In this document: positions 1 through 9,892 of the stretch, piece by piece
Layout: the number at the start of each line of letters is the position of its first letter
Position numbering within the stretch: the stretch's first letter is position 1
Origin: Haladaptatus sp. R4
GTDB taxonomy: Archaea > Halobacteriota > Halobacteria > Halobacteriales > Haladaptataceae
DNA: 56,836 nt
Direction of reading: 5' to 3'
Assembly: GCF_001625445.1 (NCBI RefSeq)
Contig: NZ_LWHG01000007.1
Span: 1 to 56,836 of the forward strand
Translations under genes and position numbers: made by a program
The notes under the pieces: model-generated
Told to the model about the DNA's origin: nothing
The model's database searches: none
The model's input: the letters and a program-made list of their open reading frames with translations, nothing else

Positions 1-10
1 CGTCGCGTCC

Positions 11-169
11 CTTCAAACCCTCATGGGTTCGTCTGAAACTAGTCATTGGGATACCCTGCTTCAATGAGGTTTCCTTCAAACCCTCATGGGTTCGTCTGAA
101 ACCGCCATAGTGAGAGGGTTCGTCCAGCCAGATCGCGTTCCTTCAAACCCTCATGGGTTCGTCTGAAAC
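11..169 (-). CRISPR. CRISPR array, leader-proximal part (3 repeats)
   Basis: Three identical 29-nt repeats lie at 11-39, 74-102 and 141-169, with spacers of 34 and 38 nt. On the minus strand each repeat begins GTTTCAGACGAACCCATGAG and ends TTTGAAG, the usual haloarchaeal type I-B form, so transcription runs from about 170 downward. The same repeat continues at 56265-56815; if the molecule is circular the joining spacer is 31 nt (56816-56836 plus 1-10). Counted together the array has 12 repeats and 11 spacers. It lies downstream of cas2 on the same strand, as expected for an array served by this cas operon. Confidence 0.97.
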
Positions 170-297
170 CCGCCGTATTTTGGACGGGTGAGAGCGTATT
201 GACGCTGGTTTCACAAAGAAATTTCCATCGACCTCCAATTCCTTCTCAACCCCTTGGGGTCGATGGAAATTTAGAATCACAGCGGATCAACCCCCTC
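170..297 (-). promoter_or_regulatory. CRISPR leader between cas2 and the array
   Basis: This 128-nt gap separates the cas2 stop from the first repeat. By position and repeat orientation it is the leader, where pre-crRNA transcription should start and new spacers should be inserted. It also holds a 15-bp perfect inverted repeat (219-233 and 258-272), and a segment at 241-270 that resembles the CRISPR repeat at 20 of 30 positions. The hairpin could serve as the terminator of the cas operon. The leader role is inferred from position; the inverted repeat and repeat-like segment are seen directly. Confidence 0.7.
219..272. repeat. 15-bp perfect inverted repeat with embedded CRISPR-like sequence
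   Basis: The arms AAATTTCCATCGACC (219-233) and GGTCGATGGAAATTT (258-272) are exact reverse complements around a 24-nt loop. The loop end and right arm overlap a smaller palindrome ACCCCTTGGGGT (249-260). The stretch 241-270 aligns without gaps to the CRISPR repeat at 20 of 30 positions, with the starting CCTTC, the central TGGG and the GAAA near the end conserved. Confidence 0.75.
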
Positions 298-558
298 TCA
301 AGTGAACCGACTACCTGGTTCCTCACTCGAACCATACGTAGTGAAGTTGAATGCGGCGGGATTTGTGGACTCAAAGATAACAACCGAATCATTTGGCTCT
401 AACTTGTCCTCGATTTCGTTTTTCATAGCGGTAACCTGACCGTCCGTGAGCTTTCCAAAAAACACTGACTGCTGAAGGTGCTCTAGCCGCCTGCGCAACA
501 ATTTTCGGAAGATGTGTGTTCTCTCGGCAGGGACATCGTATACGACGATCACTTGCAT
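298..558 (-). CDS. cas2: CRISPR-associated endonuclease Cas2
   Basis: Cas2 is the small dimeric partner of Cas1 in the spacer integration complex. The 86-residue product begins MQVIVVYDVPAER, the typical first beta strand of the ferredoxin-like Cas2 fold with the conserved YDV aspartate, followed by the HIFRKLLRR helix and a FGKLTDG segment. The start is the ATG at 556-558, one base after the cas1 stop and preceded by a purine-rich GGTGGTGAG that fits the ribosome binding site. An upstream in-frame ATG at 594 would put 12 non-conserved residues inside cas1 and is less likely. It is the last gene of the cas operon before the array leader. Confidence 0.95.
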   Translation of the reverse strand: MQVIVVYDVPAERTHIFRKLLRRRLEHLQQSVFFGKLTDGQVTAMKNEIEDKLEPNDSVVIFESTNPAAFNFTTYGSSEEPGSRFT

Positions 559-559
559 C

Positions 560-1555
560 TCACCACCACCGGGCCGTTGCGTGGTACGGTTCATCAGTCA
601 AGATATGCTTTTTCAAACTGTAGACATCAGTTTGCACTAGCGTTTTGAAACTCACTTTCCGGTTCAAACGGGGATGATCGATGGTCTCGTCGAGCATTTC
701 TTCGAACTCCTCAAGGACGATCATTCGTCCATTCTCGTTTAGCAAACAGCCGTTGAGTTCGTCTTCGAAATCATTGATCGATAACTGTTGTCGATTCACC
801 AGCCGGAAGAGCAGCCGATCCGCCAGGATTGGTTTGAATATATCTGCGATGTCAAGCGAGAGCGTGAATCGCCGCTCACCAGGCTCATGAACGAATCCGA
901 TCGTCGGATCGAGAGCCGTTTTCCGAATTGCGGAGACACAGGTAGTATAGACCATCCCATTCAGGAATGAAATTCCAGCATTCGCTTCATTTGTTGGAGG
1001 GTTGTATTCTCGTCGAGTCAGTGTAAATGGATCACGAAGAATTTGATCAAAGCACTCATAATACTTTTTCCGTGCGTTCCCCTCGACTGATCGGAGTTCG
1101 TTAATATCTGTGGTTGTCGAGACGGATTGTTTCAATTCTTCAAGTTTAGTGACGGTGTTCGAAAATTTCCCCCGTCGGCCATCGTAATACCGGATATTTC
1201 CTCGCATATTGTGAATGCTTGCTTCGATGATACTCTGTCCGATCCGGAGCCGGCGCGCCGGGTCATCGTATGCTCGAACTTGTTCGACCACTGTATTACC
1301 GGACACCTGACCGCGCTTTGGCAAATAGGTGCCTCGATAGTAGTCTTTCCAGCCGAACACGTGCAGCGGGACGTTGTGCTCATTTAGAAGTCCTAGTGCC
1401 CGGGTGTTAAAATCGAGTTGTCCGTGAAGATACAGCGAGTCTACGGATTCGATAGGGAGGTATTCGGTCTTTCCCTCTAGCGTATCGATTCGCAATGTCC
1501 CTTCATTTCGTGAAAGTTCACCGTCGGCGAAGATATGATGGTTTGGTTTGGGCAT
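560..1555 (-). CDS. cas1: CRISPR-associated endonuclease Cas1 (type I-B)
   Basis: Cas1 is the integrase that inserts new spacers at the leader end of the array. The product is 331 residues when started at the ATG 1553-1555, two bases after the cas4 stop; longer in-frame starts run into cas4 and encode sequence with no Cas1 likeness. The N-terminal half has the beta-rich Cas1 pattern (LYLHGQLDFNTRALGLLNEH), and the helical half carries the expected acidic and His positions around NAGISFLNGMVYTTC, GFVHEPGERRFTLSLDIADIFKP and the C-terminal region. The order cas4-cas1-cas2 with 1-2 base gaps indicates a translationally linked adaptation unit. Confidence 0.96.
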   Translation of the reverse strand: MPKPNHHIFADGELSRNEGTLRIDTLEGKTEYLPIESVDSLYLHGQLDFNTRALGLLNEHNVPLHVFGWKDYYRGTYLPKRGQVSGNTVVEQVRAYDDPARRLRIGQSIIEASIHNMRGNIRYYDGRRGKFSNTVTKLEELKQSVSTTTDINELRSVEGNARKKYYECFDQILRDPFTLTRREYNPPTNEANAGISFLNGMVYTTCVSAIRKTALDPTIGFVHEPGERRFTLSLDIADIFKPILADRLLFRLVNRQQLSINDFEDELNGCLLNENGRMIVLEEFEEMLDETIDHPRLNRKVSFKTLVQTDVYSLKKHILTDEPYHATARWW

Positions 1556-1557
1556 GA

Positions 1558-2121
1558 TTACATCCAACAGAGATCCTGATACAGGCAGGAATCGCAGTAT
1601 GGTTTCTTCTCTAATTCTGGGGGTTGATCCCGGCTTACCACATCCAGGATTCCGCCAACAGTCGATTCGACCTGATCTGTAGCTGAATTGTCTAGTGTGA
1701 TTGACTCTCGCTTTCGTTCCGTGGGATATGCTAGGACTCCATCTCTCTCGACCCCATGAATCTCTCTCAGGTACCATAGATAGAACAGTAACTGCATCCG
1801 CGCCGGCTTCTCCAGTGTAGAAGAGACTTTGACCTCCATCACGTCACCCGAGTCTAGAACATCGAGTTGGATTCGGTTGTCAATCATGAATGACTTACGT
1901 GCGTTCTGATAACTGGTATCGTCGATGTGAGTTCCACGTTGGATGTTGGTTGTCTCTCGGTCTATGTCGATTCCTCGAGACATGAACCAAAGTTCTCGTT
2001 TACAAACGTGGTAATACTGCACCATGAGGCCAGTAATCCTGACCTTTGGTTCATTCGCTGGACGCCGTTCGTCTCTAACGTATTCTGCAACCGGTCTGTC
2101 TGTAGTCACAAGAACCGACAC
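1558..2121 (-). CDS. cas4: CRISPR-associated Cas4, RecB-like nuclease with Fe-S cluster
   Basis: Cas4 trims prespacers and helps select PAM-bearing ends for Cas1-Cas2. The 187-residue product has the first cluster cysteine in VCKRELW, the GTHID histidine motif, the aspartate of the IQLDVLD strand, the EVKVSS Glu-x-Lys motif, a Q-containing QLLFYLWYL helix and the C-terminal triad CDSCLYQDLC. All four cluster cysteines and the RecB nuclease residues are therefore present. Translation starts at a GTG (2119-2121). A 19-bp palindrome at 2141-2159 sits just upstream, so cas4-cas1-cas2 may have their own promoter apart from the interference genes. Confidence 0.95.
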   Translation of the reverse strand: MSVLVTTDRPVAEYVRDERRPANEPKVRITGLMVQYYHVCKRELWFMSRGIDIDRETTNIQRGTHIDDTSYQNARKSFMIDNRIQLDVLDSGDVMEVKVSSTLEKPARMQLLFYLWYLREIHGVERDGVLAYPTERKRESITLDNSATDQVESTVGGILDVVSRDQPPELEKKPYCDSCLYQDLCWM

Positions 2122-2140
2122 CTCACTTGAGGGGTTTGTT

Positions 2141-2159
2141 TATTGAATGTCATTCAATA
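2141..2159. promoter_or_regulatory. 19-bp palindrome in front of cas4 (operator candidate)
   Basis: TATTGAATG and CATTCAATA are perfect 9-bp inverted arms around one base. The site ends 20 bases upstream of the cas4 GTG in the 94-base gap between cas3 and cas4, where a leaderless haloarchaeal promoter would have its TATA element. It is an obvious candidate operator for the adaptation genes; the binding protein is unknown. Confidence 0.55.
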
Positions 2160-2215
2160 TGAGTTTCTTAGAGGACGTTCATTACTCTTCTCCTCACTCA
2201 GAGAGGGGCCCCAAC

Positions 2216-5047
2216 TCACCGTGTAAACCGAGCCGAGACAGGATCTGTTATTGGTTTTAACCCCCCCGTGGCAAGATCATATTTGAGCTCGCTACCACCA
2301 GAATATCGGAAGACCTGAACACCATCACTATCGCGCTCTTGGTTATCGATTCGGGATAACCGCGGTGCGTCTTCGATAATCGATTTTGGCAGCGACACAC
2401 GGATTCCAGAGGCATTTTGGAGACGGTCATAGCCAACTGAATCCCCATTCACAAGGAGATCAGAGATTCGCTCGATTTCAACCCTGTCGGCCTCTGTCAG
2501 TGCGACTAGGACATCCAGCGTTTGGATTCCGCCGATCAGGGATTGGCGCCCAAGCCAGCGGGCCTTCGCATTATCAACCGCTTCTCGGAGGTCACCATTC
2601 CACAGTGACTTTTCATCAAGTGCCCTGAAATAGGAGGCTACGGCGTCTCGAGACAGCGCCACATCGGCTGCATCGGTATGATTCGGTATCTCTGCGAGAA
2701 CGTTCGAAATGATCCTAAGGTGTCCCGGAATCCCCGCGTCAGTCGCTCCTTTCTCATAGACGTAGTAGGCCGGCGGTTCCGTAGAGGGGTTCTGTGGGGT
2801 TTCTTCATCCGGAGCAGCCAGCATCCAGACAATTACTCGACCGCCATTTTCGCCCCATTCGTATGACCGATTGCACCGACCTGCTGCCTGAACAATACTG
2901 TCCAGCGGAGCGATATCACGGAAGACAGTTTCGAAACTGAGATCAACGCCCGCCTCGATGGCTTGGGTTGAAACGAGAACGAACGACTTTTCCCCTGTTG
3001 ACAGGCGGTCGGCGAGTTCAATTAGAACTCGCCGATCAAAGGGACGATACCGCGAATTCAGTGTCAGGAGGTAAATCTCAGAGTTCGCTGATGACCGTCT
3101 TGCTCGTTTCGAGCTGACCGGATTGATCTCTGATGTGGAGTTCCCAGTAGATTGGGTGCTACGTGTTAGTACCTGGTCGACGATCTCCGTAGGAGTTAGA
3201 GCTGGATTGGTTGCATCTAAATTGTATTCTTCAAGGACCGCTTCGATTTTGCTCCCGAGATGAGTTACGTTGGGACGGTCTTCGAGGACTTCTGTGAGTT
3301 TTCTTGAGCTACTGATGGTGTTGCAAATAGCTAATGTCGATGCATTACCGTTGGTTGCTTTGAGAATGCGATCGACAGCTGTATCGTATCCGACGTGTGT
3401 TTCCTGGAGGCCAACTTGGCGGCTCAGAGCTGTTGGATCAATCGTGTATTGGACGCGCTCTGCTTCCGCAAAATAGGTCTCCTGGGATATTGGCGAGAGG
3501 ACTGTTTCATATGATGGGCCTTTCTGGCAGAATTGGCAGTTGGCTCCATCATGATTCTGGCCAGCAGCCAATAGCGACTCTGTTTGAAGATTTCTGACTA
3601 GATTCGGTTGGGTCGCAGTCATCGCAATGATGTGGGCGTCGTATTCATCGGTCATGATATCCAGCAACCGCTCAATCCCGTCCCACCAGTCTTTCGGTAG
3701 TGCTTGGGGTTCGTCCAGAATGATGATGCTTGATTTGAGGGCCGATAGTTTCAGTCCTTGTCTGTTGGTTGGTCCAGCGAGGCTTTCGAATAATTGGACG
3801 AACGTCGTGAGTATCGTTCCATCACGCCATGCTTCTCCGAGTAATTCGGCGGTTTCATCGTCAGTATCCGTCGTGTCGGTTTCCTCGTACTCGTCGTGGC
3901 GGACAATCGTTTCACTGAGATAGTGATGTACCGTCAGAGCCGATTGTTTTGGGTCAGCGCCCCACAGGTCTGGATCCTCGAAGAGAGCCCGAGTCTGTTC
4001 GATGATACTCGTATACGGAAGGGCGTAGATGATCGGTCTCGGTGTCTCAGCGCTGTCGCAGTCCGAGAGCAAATCTCTTGCCTCGAAGGCTGCCGACAGT
4101 CCGGTGAACGTTTTTCCCAACCCTGTCGGAAGAGTGAGTGTCGCGATTCGTGAGTCCGGACTGACCAGCCACTCGTGCACCCCCTGAATGGTTTGTCTGC
4201 GAGCCCGTTCACGCTCGTCGTTCAGGCGCGCTTCGAGGGTGGGTTCGGGCGGCTCGTTTCGTATGTCTGCAATGTAGTTCTCGATCGCTTCCCGGTCAAG
4301 GGTGTTCAGATCGAATATCCAATTTTCGGGGATATCCATCGCGTGGCTCTTATCGGCTAGCGTGATGGCCGACCAATATCGAATGGTTCGATCGTAGAGC
4401 TTCTGGGGAAGAGATGCAGAAGTTGGTGTGTGGCCCTCCAACGTTTTTCGCGCGCTCACTTCCCGGAGTTCTGACGCTACTTCTCCGGACATTACCCACG
4501 AACGGAACGCGTTCCAGTCCGGCTCTGACAGTGGTGTCTGTGCGAGCAGCTCTGTTGCTGCCGTCGGCCACATCTCGTTGAGTCCATCCATTTGAGCCTG
4601 GATTACCCCGTCTTGTTCTTCGAACGCCCGGGCAAGTGGTTCAGCAGTGTACTGCGCAGCATTAGGAAGGGCTTGGTGATGACGAGCAACTGCTAAGGTC
4701 GCTGCGAGTCGGTCTCGGTCAGGGGCATTCAGCTCGCCTAGCACGTACCATGTAGCCAATGCGCCGAGGCGTGCGTGTGTTGTCTCCTCGCGGGGACAGT
4801 CAGGAGTTTCTTCAGGCCGTACGTAGGACTGAAACTGTGGAGTTGCCTTGCCGAAATCATGGAGGACAGCCGCTGCACGAAGATACGTGGCAACCGCCCC
4901 GTTTTCACCGAGCAGGCGAATCGCTCGATCTGCAACAACCTGGTTGTGAGCAGTGAGCCGCAGATCCCCACGCTCTGTCAACTGGTCTTCAGTGTACGTG
5001 TTTGTTTTTTCGTCTCGTATTGGGTGTGAAATGAGCGGTGGATGCAT
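2216..5047 (-). CDS. cas3: CRISPR-associated Cas3 helicase-nuclease
   Basis: Cas3 is recruited by Cascade to a matched target and unwinds and degrades it. The 943-residue product has an N-terminal HD nuclease domain, with His-Asp at residues 63-64 (VLHDFGKATPQFQ), His 91 and the ARHHQ pair near 123. A superfamily 2 helicase follows: Walker A LPTGLGKT near 305-312, the DEPQ box at 444-447, the TATQP motif near 476-480, and motif VI QAAGRCNRS. All catalytic motifs look intact, and the HD and helicase parts are fused. It begins 24 bases after the cas5 stop and probably shares its transcript. Confidence 0.96.
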   Translation of the reverse strand: MHPPLISHPIRDEKTNTYTEDQLTERGDLRLTAHNQVVADRAIRLLGENGAVATYLRAAAVLHDFGKATPQFQSYVRPEETPDCPREETTHARLGALATWYVLGELNAPDRDRLAATLAVARHHQALPNAAQYTAEPLARAFEEQDGVIQAQMDGLNEMWPTAATELLAQTPLSEPDWNAFRSWVMSGEVASELREVSARKTLEGHTPTSASLPQKLYDRTIRYWSAITLADKSHAMDIPENWIFDLNTLDREAIENYIADIRNEPPEPTLEARLNDERERARRQTIQGVHEWLVSPDSRIATLTLPTGLGKTFTGLSAAFEARDLLSDCDSAETPRPIIYALPYTSIIEQTRALFEDPDLWGADPKQSALTVHHYLSETIVRHDEYEETDTTDTDDETAELLGEAWRDGTILTTFVQLFESLAGPTNRQGLKLSALKSSIIILDEPQALPKDWWDGIERLLDIMTDEYDAHIIAMTATQPNLVRNLQTESLLAAGQNHDGANCQFCQKGPSYETVLSPISQETYFAEAERVQYTIDPTALSRQVGLQETHVGYDTAVDRILKATNGNASTLAICNTISSSRKLTEVLEDRPNVTHLGSKIEAVLEEYNLDATNPALTPTEIVDQVLTRSTQSTGNSTSEINPVSSKRARRSSANSEIYLLTLNSRYRPFDRRVLIELADRLSTGEKSFVLVSTQAIEAGVDLSFETVFRDIAPLDSIVQAAGRCNRSYEWGENGGRVIVWMLAAPDEETPQNPSTEPPAYYVYEKGATDAGIPGHLRIISNVLAEIPNHTDAADVALSRDAVASYFRALDEKSLWNGDLREAVDNAKARWLGRQSLIGGIQTLDVLVALTEADRVEIERISDLLVNGDSVGYDRLQNASGIRVSLPKSIIEDAPRLSRIDNQERDSDGVQVFRYSGGSELKYDLATGGLKPITDPVSARFTR

Positions 5048-5070
5048 GGAAAGTTGATTAGAGGATGTAG

Positions 5071-5883
5071 TTAGCGAAACACGACGGTTCGTGAGCCGAC
5101 GGAAACCGGCGCGGGATCTGCATCAGCTTTGATCCGAACTGAGTTCTCGGCCTGTTGAGTGTAGACATAGTCGTCGAATCTCGTTGTTCGACGGCCTCCG
5201 CCATCCTGTTCCATCACTGCTGGGGATCGCTCAATGCCGTAGGTAACTCCTCCTTGTGGAATCGCATCCGAGAGCGACCCAGGGACAATCGAATCGACAT
5301 CAATCGTGGTGTCATTCTCGATCCTGCCTGGGGATTGCCCCGATCGAACATCTTCGATAGTCGCTAGATATTCGGACTTTCCAAGGCTGGGTGGATACAC
5401 AGAGGTGCCTGACGTGAGGTGCTCTCGAAGGTCGGTGTAGAATGCTTCATCCTCCAGTGCGACGTCGATTCGGTAGGCCGGGTCAGCCAGAACTTCGTAT
5501 GCATGGAGTTGTCGGTCCTTCGTTGTATCTTGGTACGTCAGGTTGTAGGTGCTATAGTAGTTCCCGACTTTCGTCGTGACGTCTTGTCCGGGGTCAGTGC
5601 CGACTCCGACCGTCGGAATGTTGATTGTTCGTAGATCAGACAACGGTGTGATCGCGATGGCGGCATTGTCGGCTCCGAAGACGTCATAATATGAGTCCCG
5701 GTCGGCGCCTACGATGGCTGCCAACATGCCAGCGATGGTCGTCCGCGGTGGTATTCGATAGGTTTGTTTGGTAACGCTTCTGCCGACGCGCTTGAAATGA
5801 CCCCAGGAGGACCGAACGGTGAATGAGAGACAGCGATCTGGAACGCTGTCGGCGTCAATCTGTGGCGACATCTGCTGGCTCAC
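5071..5883 (-). CDS. cas5: Cascade subunit Cas5 (type I-B)
   Basis: Cas5 caps the 5-prime handle of the crRNA in the Cascade complex. The 270-residue product has the family N-terminal strand and basic loop, [32 protein letters not shown], followed by [19 protein letters not shown], which matches haloarchaeal Cas5 of the I-B group. Its start overlaps the cas7 stop by four bases (ATGA at 5880-5883), indicating coupled translation. A second in-frame methionine at residue 5 is a possible alternative start. No frameshift or missing segment is visible. Confidence 0.92.
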   Translation of the reverse strand: MSQQMSPQIDADSVPDRCLSFTVRSSWGHFKRVGRSVTKQTYRIPPRTTIAGMLAAIVGADRDSYYDVFGADNAAIAITPLSDLRTINIPTVGVGTDPGQDVTTKVGNYYSTYNLTYQDTTKDRQLHAYEVLADPAYRIDVALEDEAFYTDLREHLTSGTSVYPPSLGKSEYLATIEDVRSGQSPGRIENDTTIDVDSIVPGSLSDAIPQGGVTYGIERSPAVMEQDGGGRRTTRFDDYVYTQQAENSVRIKADADPAPVSVGSRTVVFR

Positions 5884-6917
5884 GTTTGACTTGCAGCCGC
5901 CAAGTCCCGTTCTTCGAGCACGTCGATCCGGTGCACATCGTGGCCATCTGACTCGAGATAGTCGGCGAATGCATCGCCTTGCATCGTCTCGTTCTCGATT
6001 TCGACTGTTAGGCGATCATCGCCGACGATGTGAATCGTTTTGATCCGATCACTAGCGGCGTTCAATCCATCAACTAGATCCGATGCATCGACGATCACAT
6101 CATTCACCGAACGGGGCGACTCAGCGCTCTCGTTGGCGAGGTCGAGCATCTCATGGAGGCCACCAATGTGATAATTCCCGTTCTCATATTCGACGCGGAG
6201 GTACAGGCGAGGTTCTTGACCCAACTTCGAGCGTGAAGTGGTTTGATTTTTCAGAGCGCGCCAGCAGAGTGTGTCGAGGCGTTCGATATCTTCCTGGCTC
6301 AGTTGGGTCGACTCAGCTCCGTTGTTGTCGACAAGACCCCAGAACGGAAAAATTCCGTATTTAATTCGCTTGTCATCCAAGTCGAATCCTCCTTGTCGGT
6401 TTTCCTCTCCCGTGGAAATAACACTCGTAAGTGAGTCGTATTCTTCATTTTCCTCGACTTCATTCAGTGATTTTGAGGGAAGGAACTGGACCGGGCCCTG
6501 ATAATGATTTGGCAAGACATCGTTCAGCCCTGTTCGGAAGGCCTCGTCTTCCTCATCATCGCTGGATTCGAAGCTGAGCGTTGCCCCGAAGTAGCGGACA
6601 TCGGTCGCAGCTTGGAGAAAGTCGGAGCCGAGATCTTCGATCTCTTCGATCTCTTCAGCATCGCCAACCAAGTCTAAGACGTCCTTGATCAGGGTAGTAC
6701 GGGTTTTCGACTCGCCGTTGACCTTCTTGACGTAGATGTCATAGCCGTCATCCAGAAGCTGATCCCGAAGGTAGCGTTTGAGACGAACGTCAGTGATAAT
6801 CCCCTGACCAGTATCCGGATCACGTCGGGGTCGGTTATCGCCAATGGGGTTGCCATTGGGATTGCAGTCCTGCGCGTCGTACACGAACAGCAGTTCGGAG
6901 CGGTTGAGTGTTGTCAT
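5880..6917 (-). CDS. cas7: Cascade backbone subunit Cas7 (Csh2 type)
   Basis: Cas7 polymerises along the crRNA to form the Cascade backbone. The 345-residue product begins [24 protein letters not shown], and the [21 protein letters not shown] stretch is the hallmark of the Csh2/Cas7 group of type I-B. Strongly acidic segments such as [10 protein letters not shown] and EVEENEEYD fit a halophilic proteome. It lies 21 bases after cas8b and overlaps cas5 by four bases. It should be the most abundant Cascade protein. Confidence 0.94.
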   Translation of the reverse strand: MTTLNRSELLFVYDAQDCNPNGNPIGDNRPRRDPDTGQGIITDVRLKRYLRDQLLDDGYDIYVKKVNGESKTRTTLIKDVLDLVGDAEEIEEIEDLGSDFLQAATDVRYFGATLSFESSDDEEDEAFRTGLNDVLPNHYQGPVQFLPSKSLNEVEENEEYDSLTSVISTGEENRQGGFDLDDKRIKYGIFPFWGLVDNNGAESTQLSQEDIERLDTLCWRALKNQTTSRSKLGQEPRLYLRVEYENGNYHIGGLHEMLDLANESAESPRSVNDVIVDASDLVDGLNAASDRIKTIHIVGDDRLTVEIENETMQGDAFADYLESDGHDVHRIDVLEERDLAAASQT

Positions 6918-6938
6918 TGGTATGTCGATGGACGGTTA

Positions 6939-9074
6939 TTACTTGGCAGTACTTTCCGCAGTAGCAGTTTTGTCATTCTTTGCCTCGTCGCCTTCGTGCA
7001 TTTGGAATGCGACTGGCATTGATCGTCGACCATGAGCGTGTCCCAGGACATAACAAAACTGGAGTTCGCGTTTGTCGATTTCCCAGTCAGTGGGCATCGT
7101 CTCGGTTTCATCTAACAGTCGGTCAACTGTTTCTGGGAAGAGCAGGTCACGATCGAACGACCGGTTTGAATCCTGTGCATAGACTTTGGCCTTCTCCAGT
7201 GCTGCAGTTAGTGCGTTCTCCAAGCCGTGCTTCGTGAGTTGATCGCCCTTCGTCCCGGCGTCGAGCGGGCGGCCAACTCCTCGAACGGAATCCTGGTGCC
7301 AGCTAATCTGTCCAACCAGAACGCCCGCCAGTGCTGCTGCCTTTCGTGTCTTATCGTCGAACAGCGGACGGTCGAGAAACGCGTCGAGACGGTGTTCACG
7401 GATCGCTGCAATGTTACTCGTGTCAATCATGGGTTCTGTGTTCGTCATAGTGTCAGTGTGTTCAATTGGGACGTCGATTCCTTTGAGCAACCCCGCTCGC
7501 GAGAGTGTTTCTAGGTGGACGAGCTGCTGGGCGACGATTTGCACTGGTGGACTGTCGCTGCCTTCCGAAGCGTTGTCATATCGCTGGAGATACTCCTCAA
7601 AGAGCGTTTTCACGTCTAGTGGCGTTCCGGAGAGAAGCCGATGGTCAACAACACGTCGAAAGTCGTCGCCCTCCTCGTCACGGTAGGCGAACACCGCGTC
7701 CGTAAATTCGTGATTCGTAATTCGAGCAAACGCCAGTCGACGTGCTCGCGTCGTATCCGTATCGAGGGTGAGTAGCGGCCAATTGTTGAACTGTTCGAAG
7801 CCACCGTTGGCTGGGCTCAGCGTCGGGCCGTCGATTGTCTTTCGGAGTGCCTCTGCCAGTTCGGTCGGCCAGTAGACTGTCGCAGCCGGTTCTTCAGCGA
7901 TGATATTCTTATCATCGCTAATCGGCATGCTAATCGTGTAGAAGCGGAGTTCTTGCTTGGCTAACTCTCGAATGGCCGGATTTTCGTTCTCGGTGAGGTT
8001 GAACGTAACTTGCGCCATCGGTGGATCTGCCGATTCATCGATTTGGCGACCTCTGTCGACCGAATCGATGGCTCGATAGAGAGCATCGGCTTTTAGCCCC
8101 GTCATCTCACCAGCGAAGTACGGGAGGACGTACGTTTCCATCCCACCGTTTCGGTAGACGCATCGTTCGATCAGGTCCTGGCCTTTAGCGAACAGCATAG
8201 CTACGTCGTCACTGATCGGGTAATTCCGCCAAGATTCGGTCTTTCGAAGCCCTGGCTGGGAATCGGGATGCTTCACGGAAAAAATCCCGAGCGGACTTTC
8301 AGGTGTACCGACCACACGGCCTTCTCCTCCCGAAACCACGTCTGTGCCCTGCCCTTCGGAGGCTCCCTTGTCGATATTCTTGTTTGCGGCGTTTGCGGTA
8401 GCATACCGCTTCATCGCCTCTTTGAGAACGGTGATTTCCGCTGGATAGAACCACTCCTGATCAGTCGTATCAATCGATTCTAAGTTTTCGGCATTGAGTT
8501 TCATTCGGACTGTTACGACATAGGGAATGGATTCATCGGATGGCAGAAGATCAATAATTTTGGACTGTAAGGACGTTAGAGTCTCGGAGTCCTTTTCAAA
8601 GACCTCCGCGAGCATCTCAATGAGCCATCCATCTGGATGGCCAGCTTCACCAATAAGGCTCTGAATGCTATCTTGGCCGGTCCACGATCGGATTCGACCC
8701 AGGATCGTGTTACTGACTCCCTTGGCGTCGTTTCCGTTTTTCGAACCGATCTGGGTCAAACTATACTTCGCTCCCCGACCGGACGATTTGTGCGAGTAGC
8801 CAAGTTTTGGGATATCTTCCTTACGGAGGACATCTTGACTCAAGTCGGCTATTTCTGGTGCGTCCCCCGTCAGATCCAACGAAATCGTCACTAGACGACC
8901 GTCATCAACAAACGGCTGGAGTTTGCTGGGTGTCGTATAAAGACTGCCACCGCTTTCGGCGACGGCCAGGATGCCGTACAAGGCCATGACATCCTCCAGA
9001 CTTGCCGGCGGGCGGGCGTGCCAGTATTCATCCAGCGCGTTCTGGAAGTCTTCAGGAATTGGTCTCTTGTTCAT
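6939..9074 (-). CDS. cas8b: Cascade large subunit Cas8b (Csh1-like)
   Basis: Cas8b is the large subunit expected to read the PAM and recruit Cas3. The 711-residue product starts [18 protein letters not shown], is of the usual length for haloarchaeal Csh1-type Cas8b, and occupies the conserved place between cas6 and cas7. Cas8 proteins diverge fast, so the name rests on position, length and the general Csh1 pattern rather than on a short catalytic motif. The start overlaps the cas6 stop by four bases (ATGA at 9071-9074). There is thus no cas6-cas8 gap in which a CreTA-type toxin-antitoxin could sit, unlike in some other haloarchaeal I-B loci. Confidence 0.9.
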   Translation of the reverse strand: MNKRPIPEDFQNALDEYWHARPPASLEDVMALYGILAVAESGGSLYTTPSKLQPFVDDGRLVTISLDLTGDAPEIADLSQDVLRKEDIPKLGYSHKSSGRGAKYSLTQIGSKNGNDAKGVSNTILGRIRSWTGQDSIQSLIGEAGHPDGWLIEMLAEVFEKDSETLTSLQSKIIDLLPSDESIPYVVTVRMKLNAENLESIDTTDQEWFYPAEITVLKEAMKRYATANAANKNIDKGASEGQGTDVVSGGEGRVVGTPESPLGIFSVKHPDSQPGLRKTESWRNYPISDDVAMLFAKGQDLIERCVYRNGGMETYVLPYFAGEMTGLKADALYRAIDSVDRGRQIDESADPPMAQVTFNLTENENPAIRELAKQELRFYTISMPISDDKNIIAEEPAATVYWPTELAEALRKTIDGPTLSPANGGFEQFNNWPLLTLDTDTTRARRLAFARITNHEFTDAVFAYRDEEGDDFRRVVDHRLLSGTPLDVKTLFEEYLQRYDNASEGSDSPPVQIVAQQLVHLETLSRAGLLKGIDVPIEHTDTMTNTEPMIDTSNIAAIREHRLDAFLDRPLFDDKTRKAAALAGVLVGQISWHQDSVRGVGRPLDAGTKGDQLTKHGLENALTAALEKAKVYAQDSNRSFDRDLLFPETVDRLLDETETMPTDWEIDKRELQFCYVLGHAHGRRSMPVAFQMHEGDEAKNDKTATAESTAK

Positions 9075-9892
9075 GTGGTGTTGGCTCGAGGTGGATTCTG
9101 TTCACGGAGGTTGAGGAACCCGAACCCGTGTTCTCGTCGCTGACCGATTCCTGAATCCAGTGCCAAGTTCAGGTGATATCGATGGGTGTCATCCCGAACT
9201 CGGTAGCCTAGCCGCCACTTCGACAGAATGACCGTTCGGTCGACAGCCGTGGCGGGCTGGAACTGAATGGAGTAGGTGACATCGTCCTTGATCGGCTCAA
9301 TTCGGTTGAACAAGGGGTCGTCAACCTCGGTGGGGCCGTCGTAATACTCATCTCCGAACTGTTCGTGAGTCTGTTGGATCGACCGGCGGATTGTGGCCTG
9401 CAAAGGTTCCATCCCATGCTCTGGCCGCCAGAACAGTTTGGTCTCTGACTCTCCGGCGTCCATCTTTGAGGTGTCGAGACCGTGTTCCTTGGCTAACCGC
9501 CGATTAAGTGCACAAAACACGCCCGTCCCTGTGTCGATGCGACCGGTTGAGCCTGCTTCCCCTACTTGCGGAGCGTGAGCGGTAATGTCTGCGATTTTGA
9601 ACCGCATTTGACCGACTTCGAACTTACGGTTCCGCCCGAAATGCGCGATCAGGTCATCTAAAATATCCCGACGAGGTGAGGCAATCCGAATGTACCGTTG
9701 GTCACCCTCTTCGATCATTCCCCAGGGGAAGATGTTCGAGAACGCGAATCCAATACCGTGGCTTGTGTCGTGAAGGTCAGTATATTCTTTGTTTCCCTCG
9801 AGGCCACGCCAGATTCGGCCACGGATCTTATGGTGGGCTGCGGGGTCGTAACCCGCGTCTGAGAGGGCTTTTAGTGTTAGTTCGATTCGCAA
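9071..9892 (-). CDS. cas6: crRNA-processing endoribonuclease Cas6
   Basis: Cas6 cuts the repeat RNA to release crRNAs with an 8-nt handle. The 273-residue product begins with the ferredoxin-like strand RIELTLKAL and ends with the glycine-rich loop [17 protein letters not shown], the Cas6 signature. [14 protein letters not shown] near the N-terminus supplies candidate catalytic His residues. Translation starts at TTG (9890-9892): the second codon upstream is a TAA stop in frame and no ATG lies close downstream. It is the promoter-proximal gene of the operon and overlaps cas8b by four bases. Confidence 0.93.
   Translation of the reverse strand: MRIELTLKALSDAGYDPAAHHKIRGRIWRGLEGNKEYTDLHDTSHGIGFAFSNIFPWGMIEEGDQRYIRIASPRRDILDDLIAHFGRNRKFEVGQMRFKIADITAHAPQVGEAGSTGRIDTGTGVFCALNRRLAKEHGLDTSKMDAGESETKLFWRPEHGMEPLQATIRRSIQQTHEQFGDEYYDGPTEVDDPLFNRIEPIKDDVTYSIQFQPATAVDRTVILSKWRLGYRVRDDTHRYHLNLALDSGIGQRREHGFGFLNLREQNPPRANTT

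Noticed and set aside
9071-9074. CreTA-type toxin-antitoxin between cas6 and cas8b
   Set aside because: The two genes overlap by four bases, leaving no room for it at its usual place.
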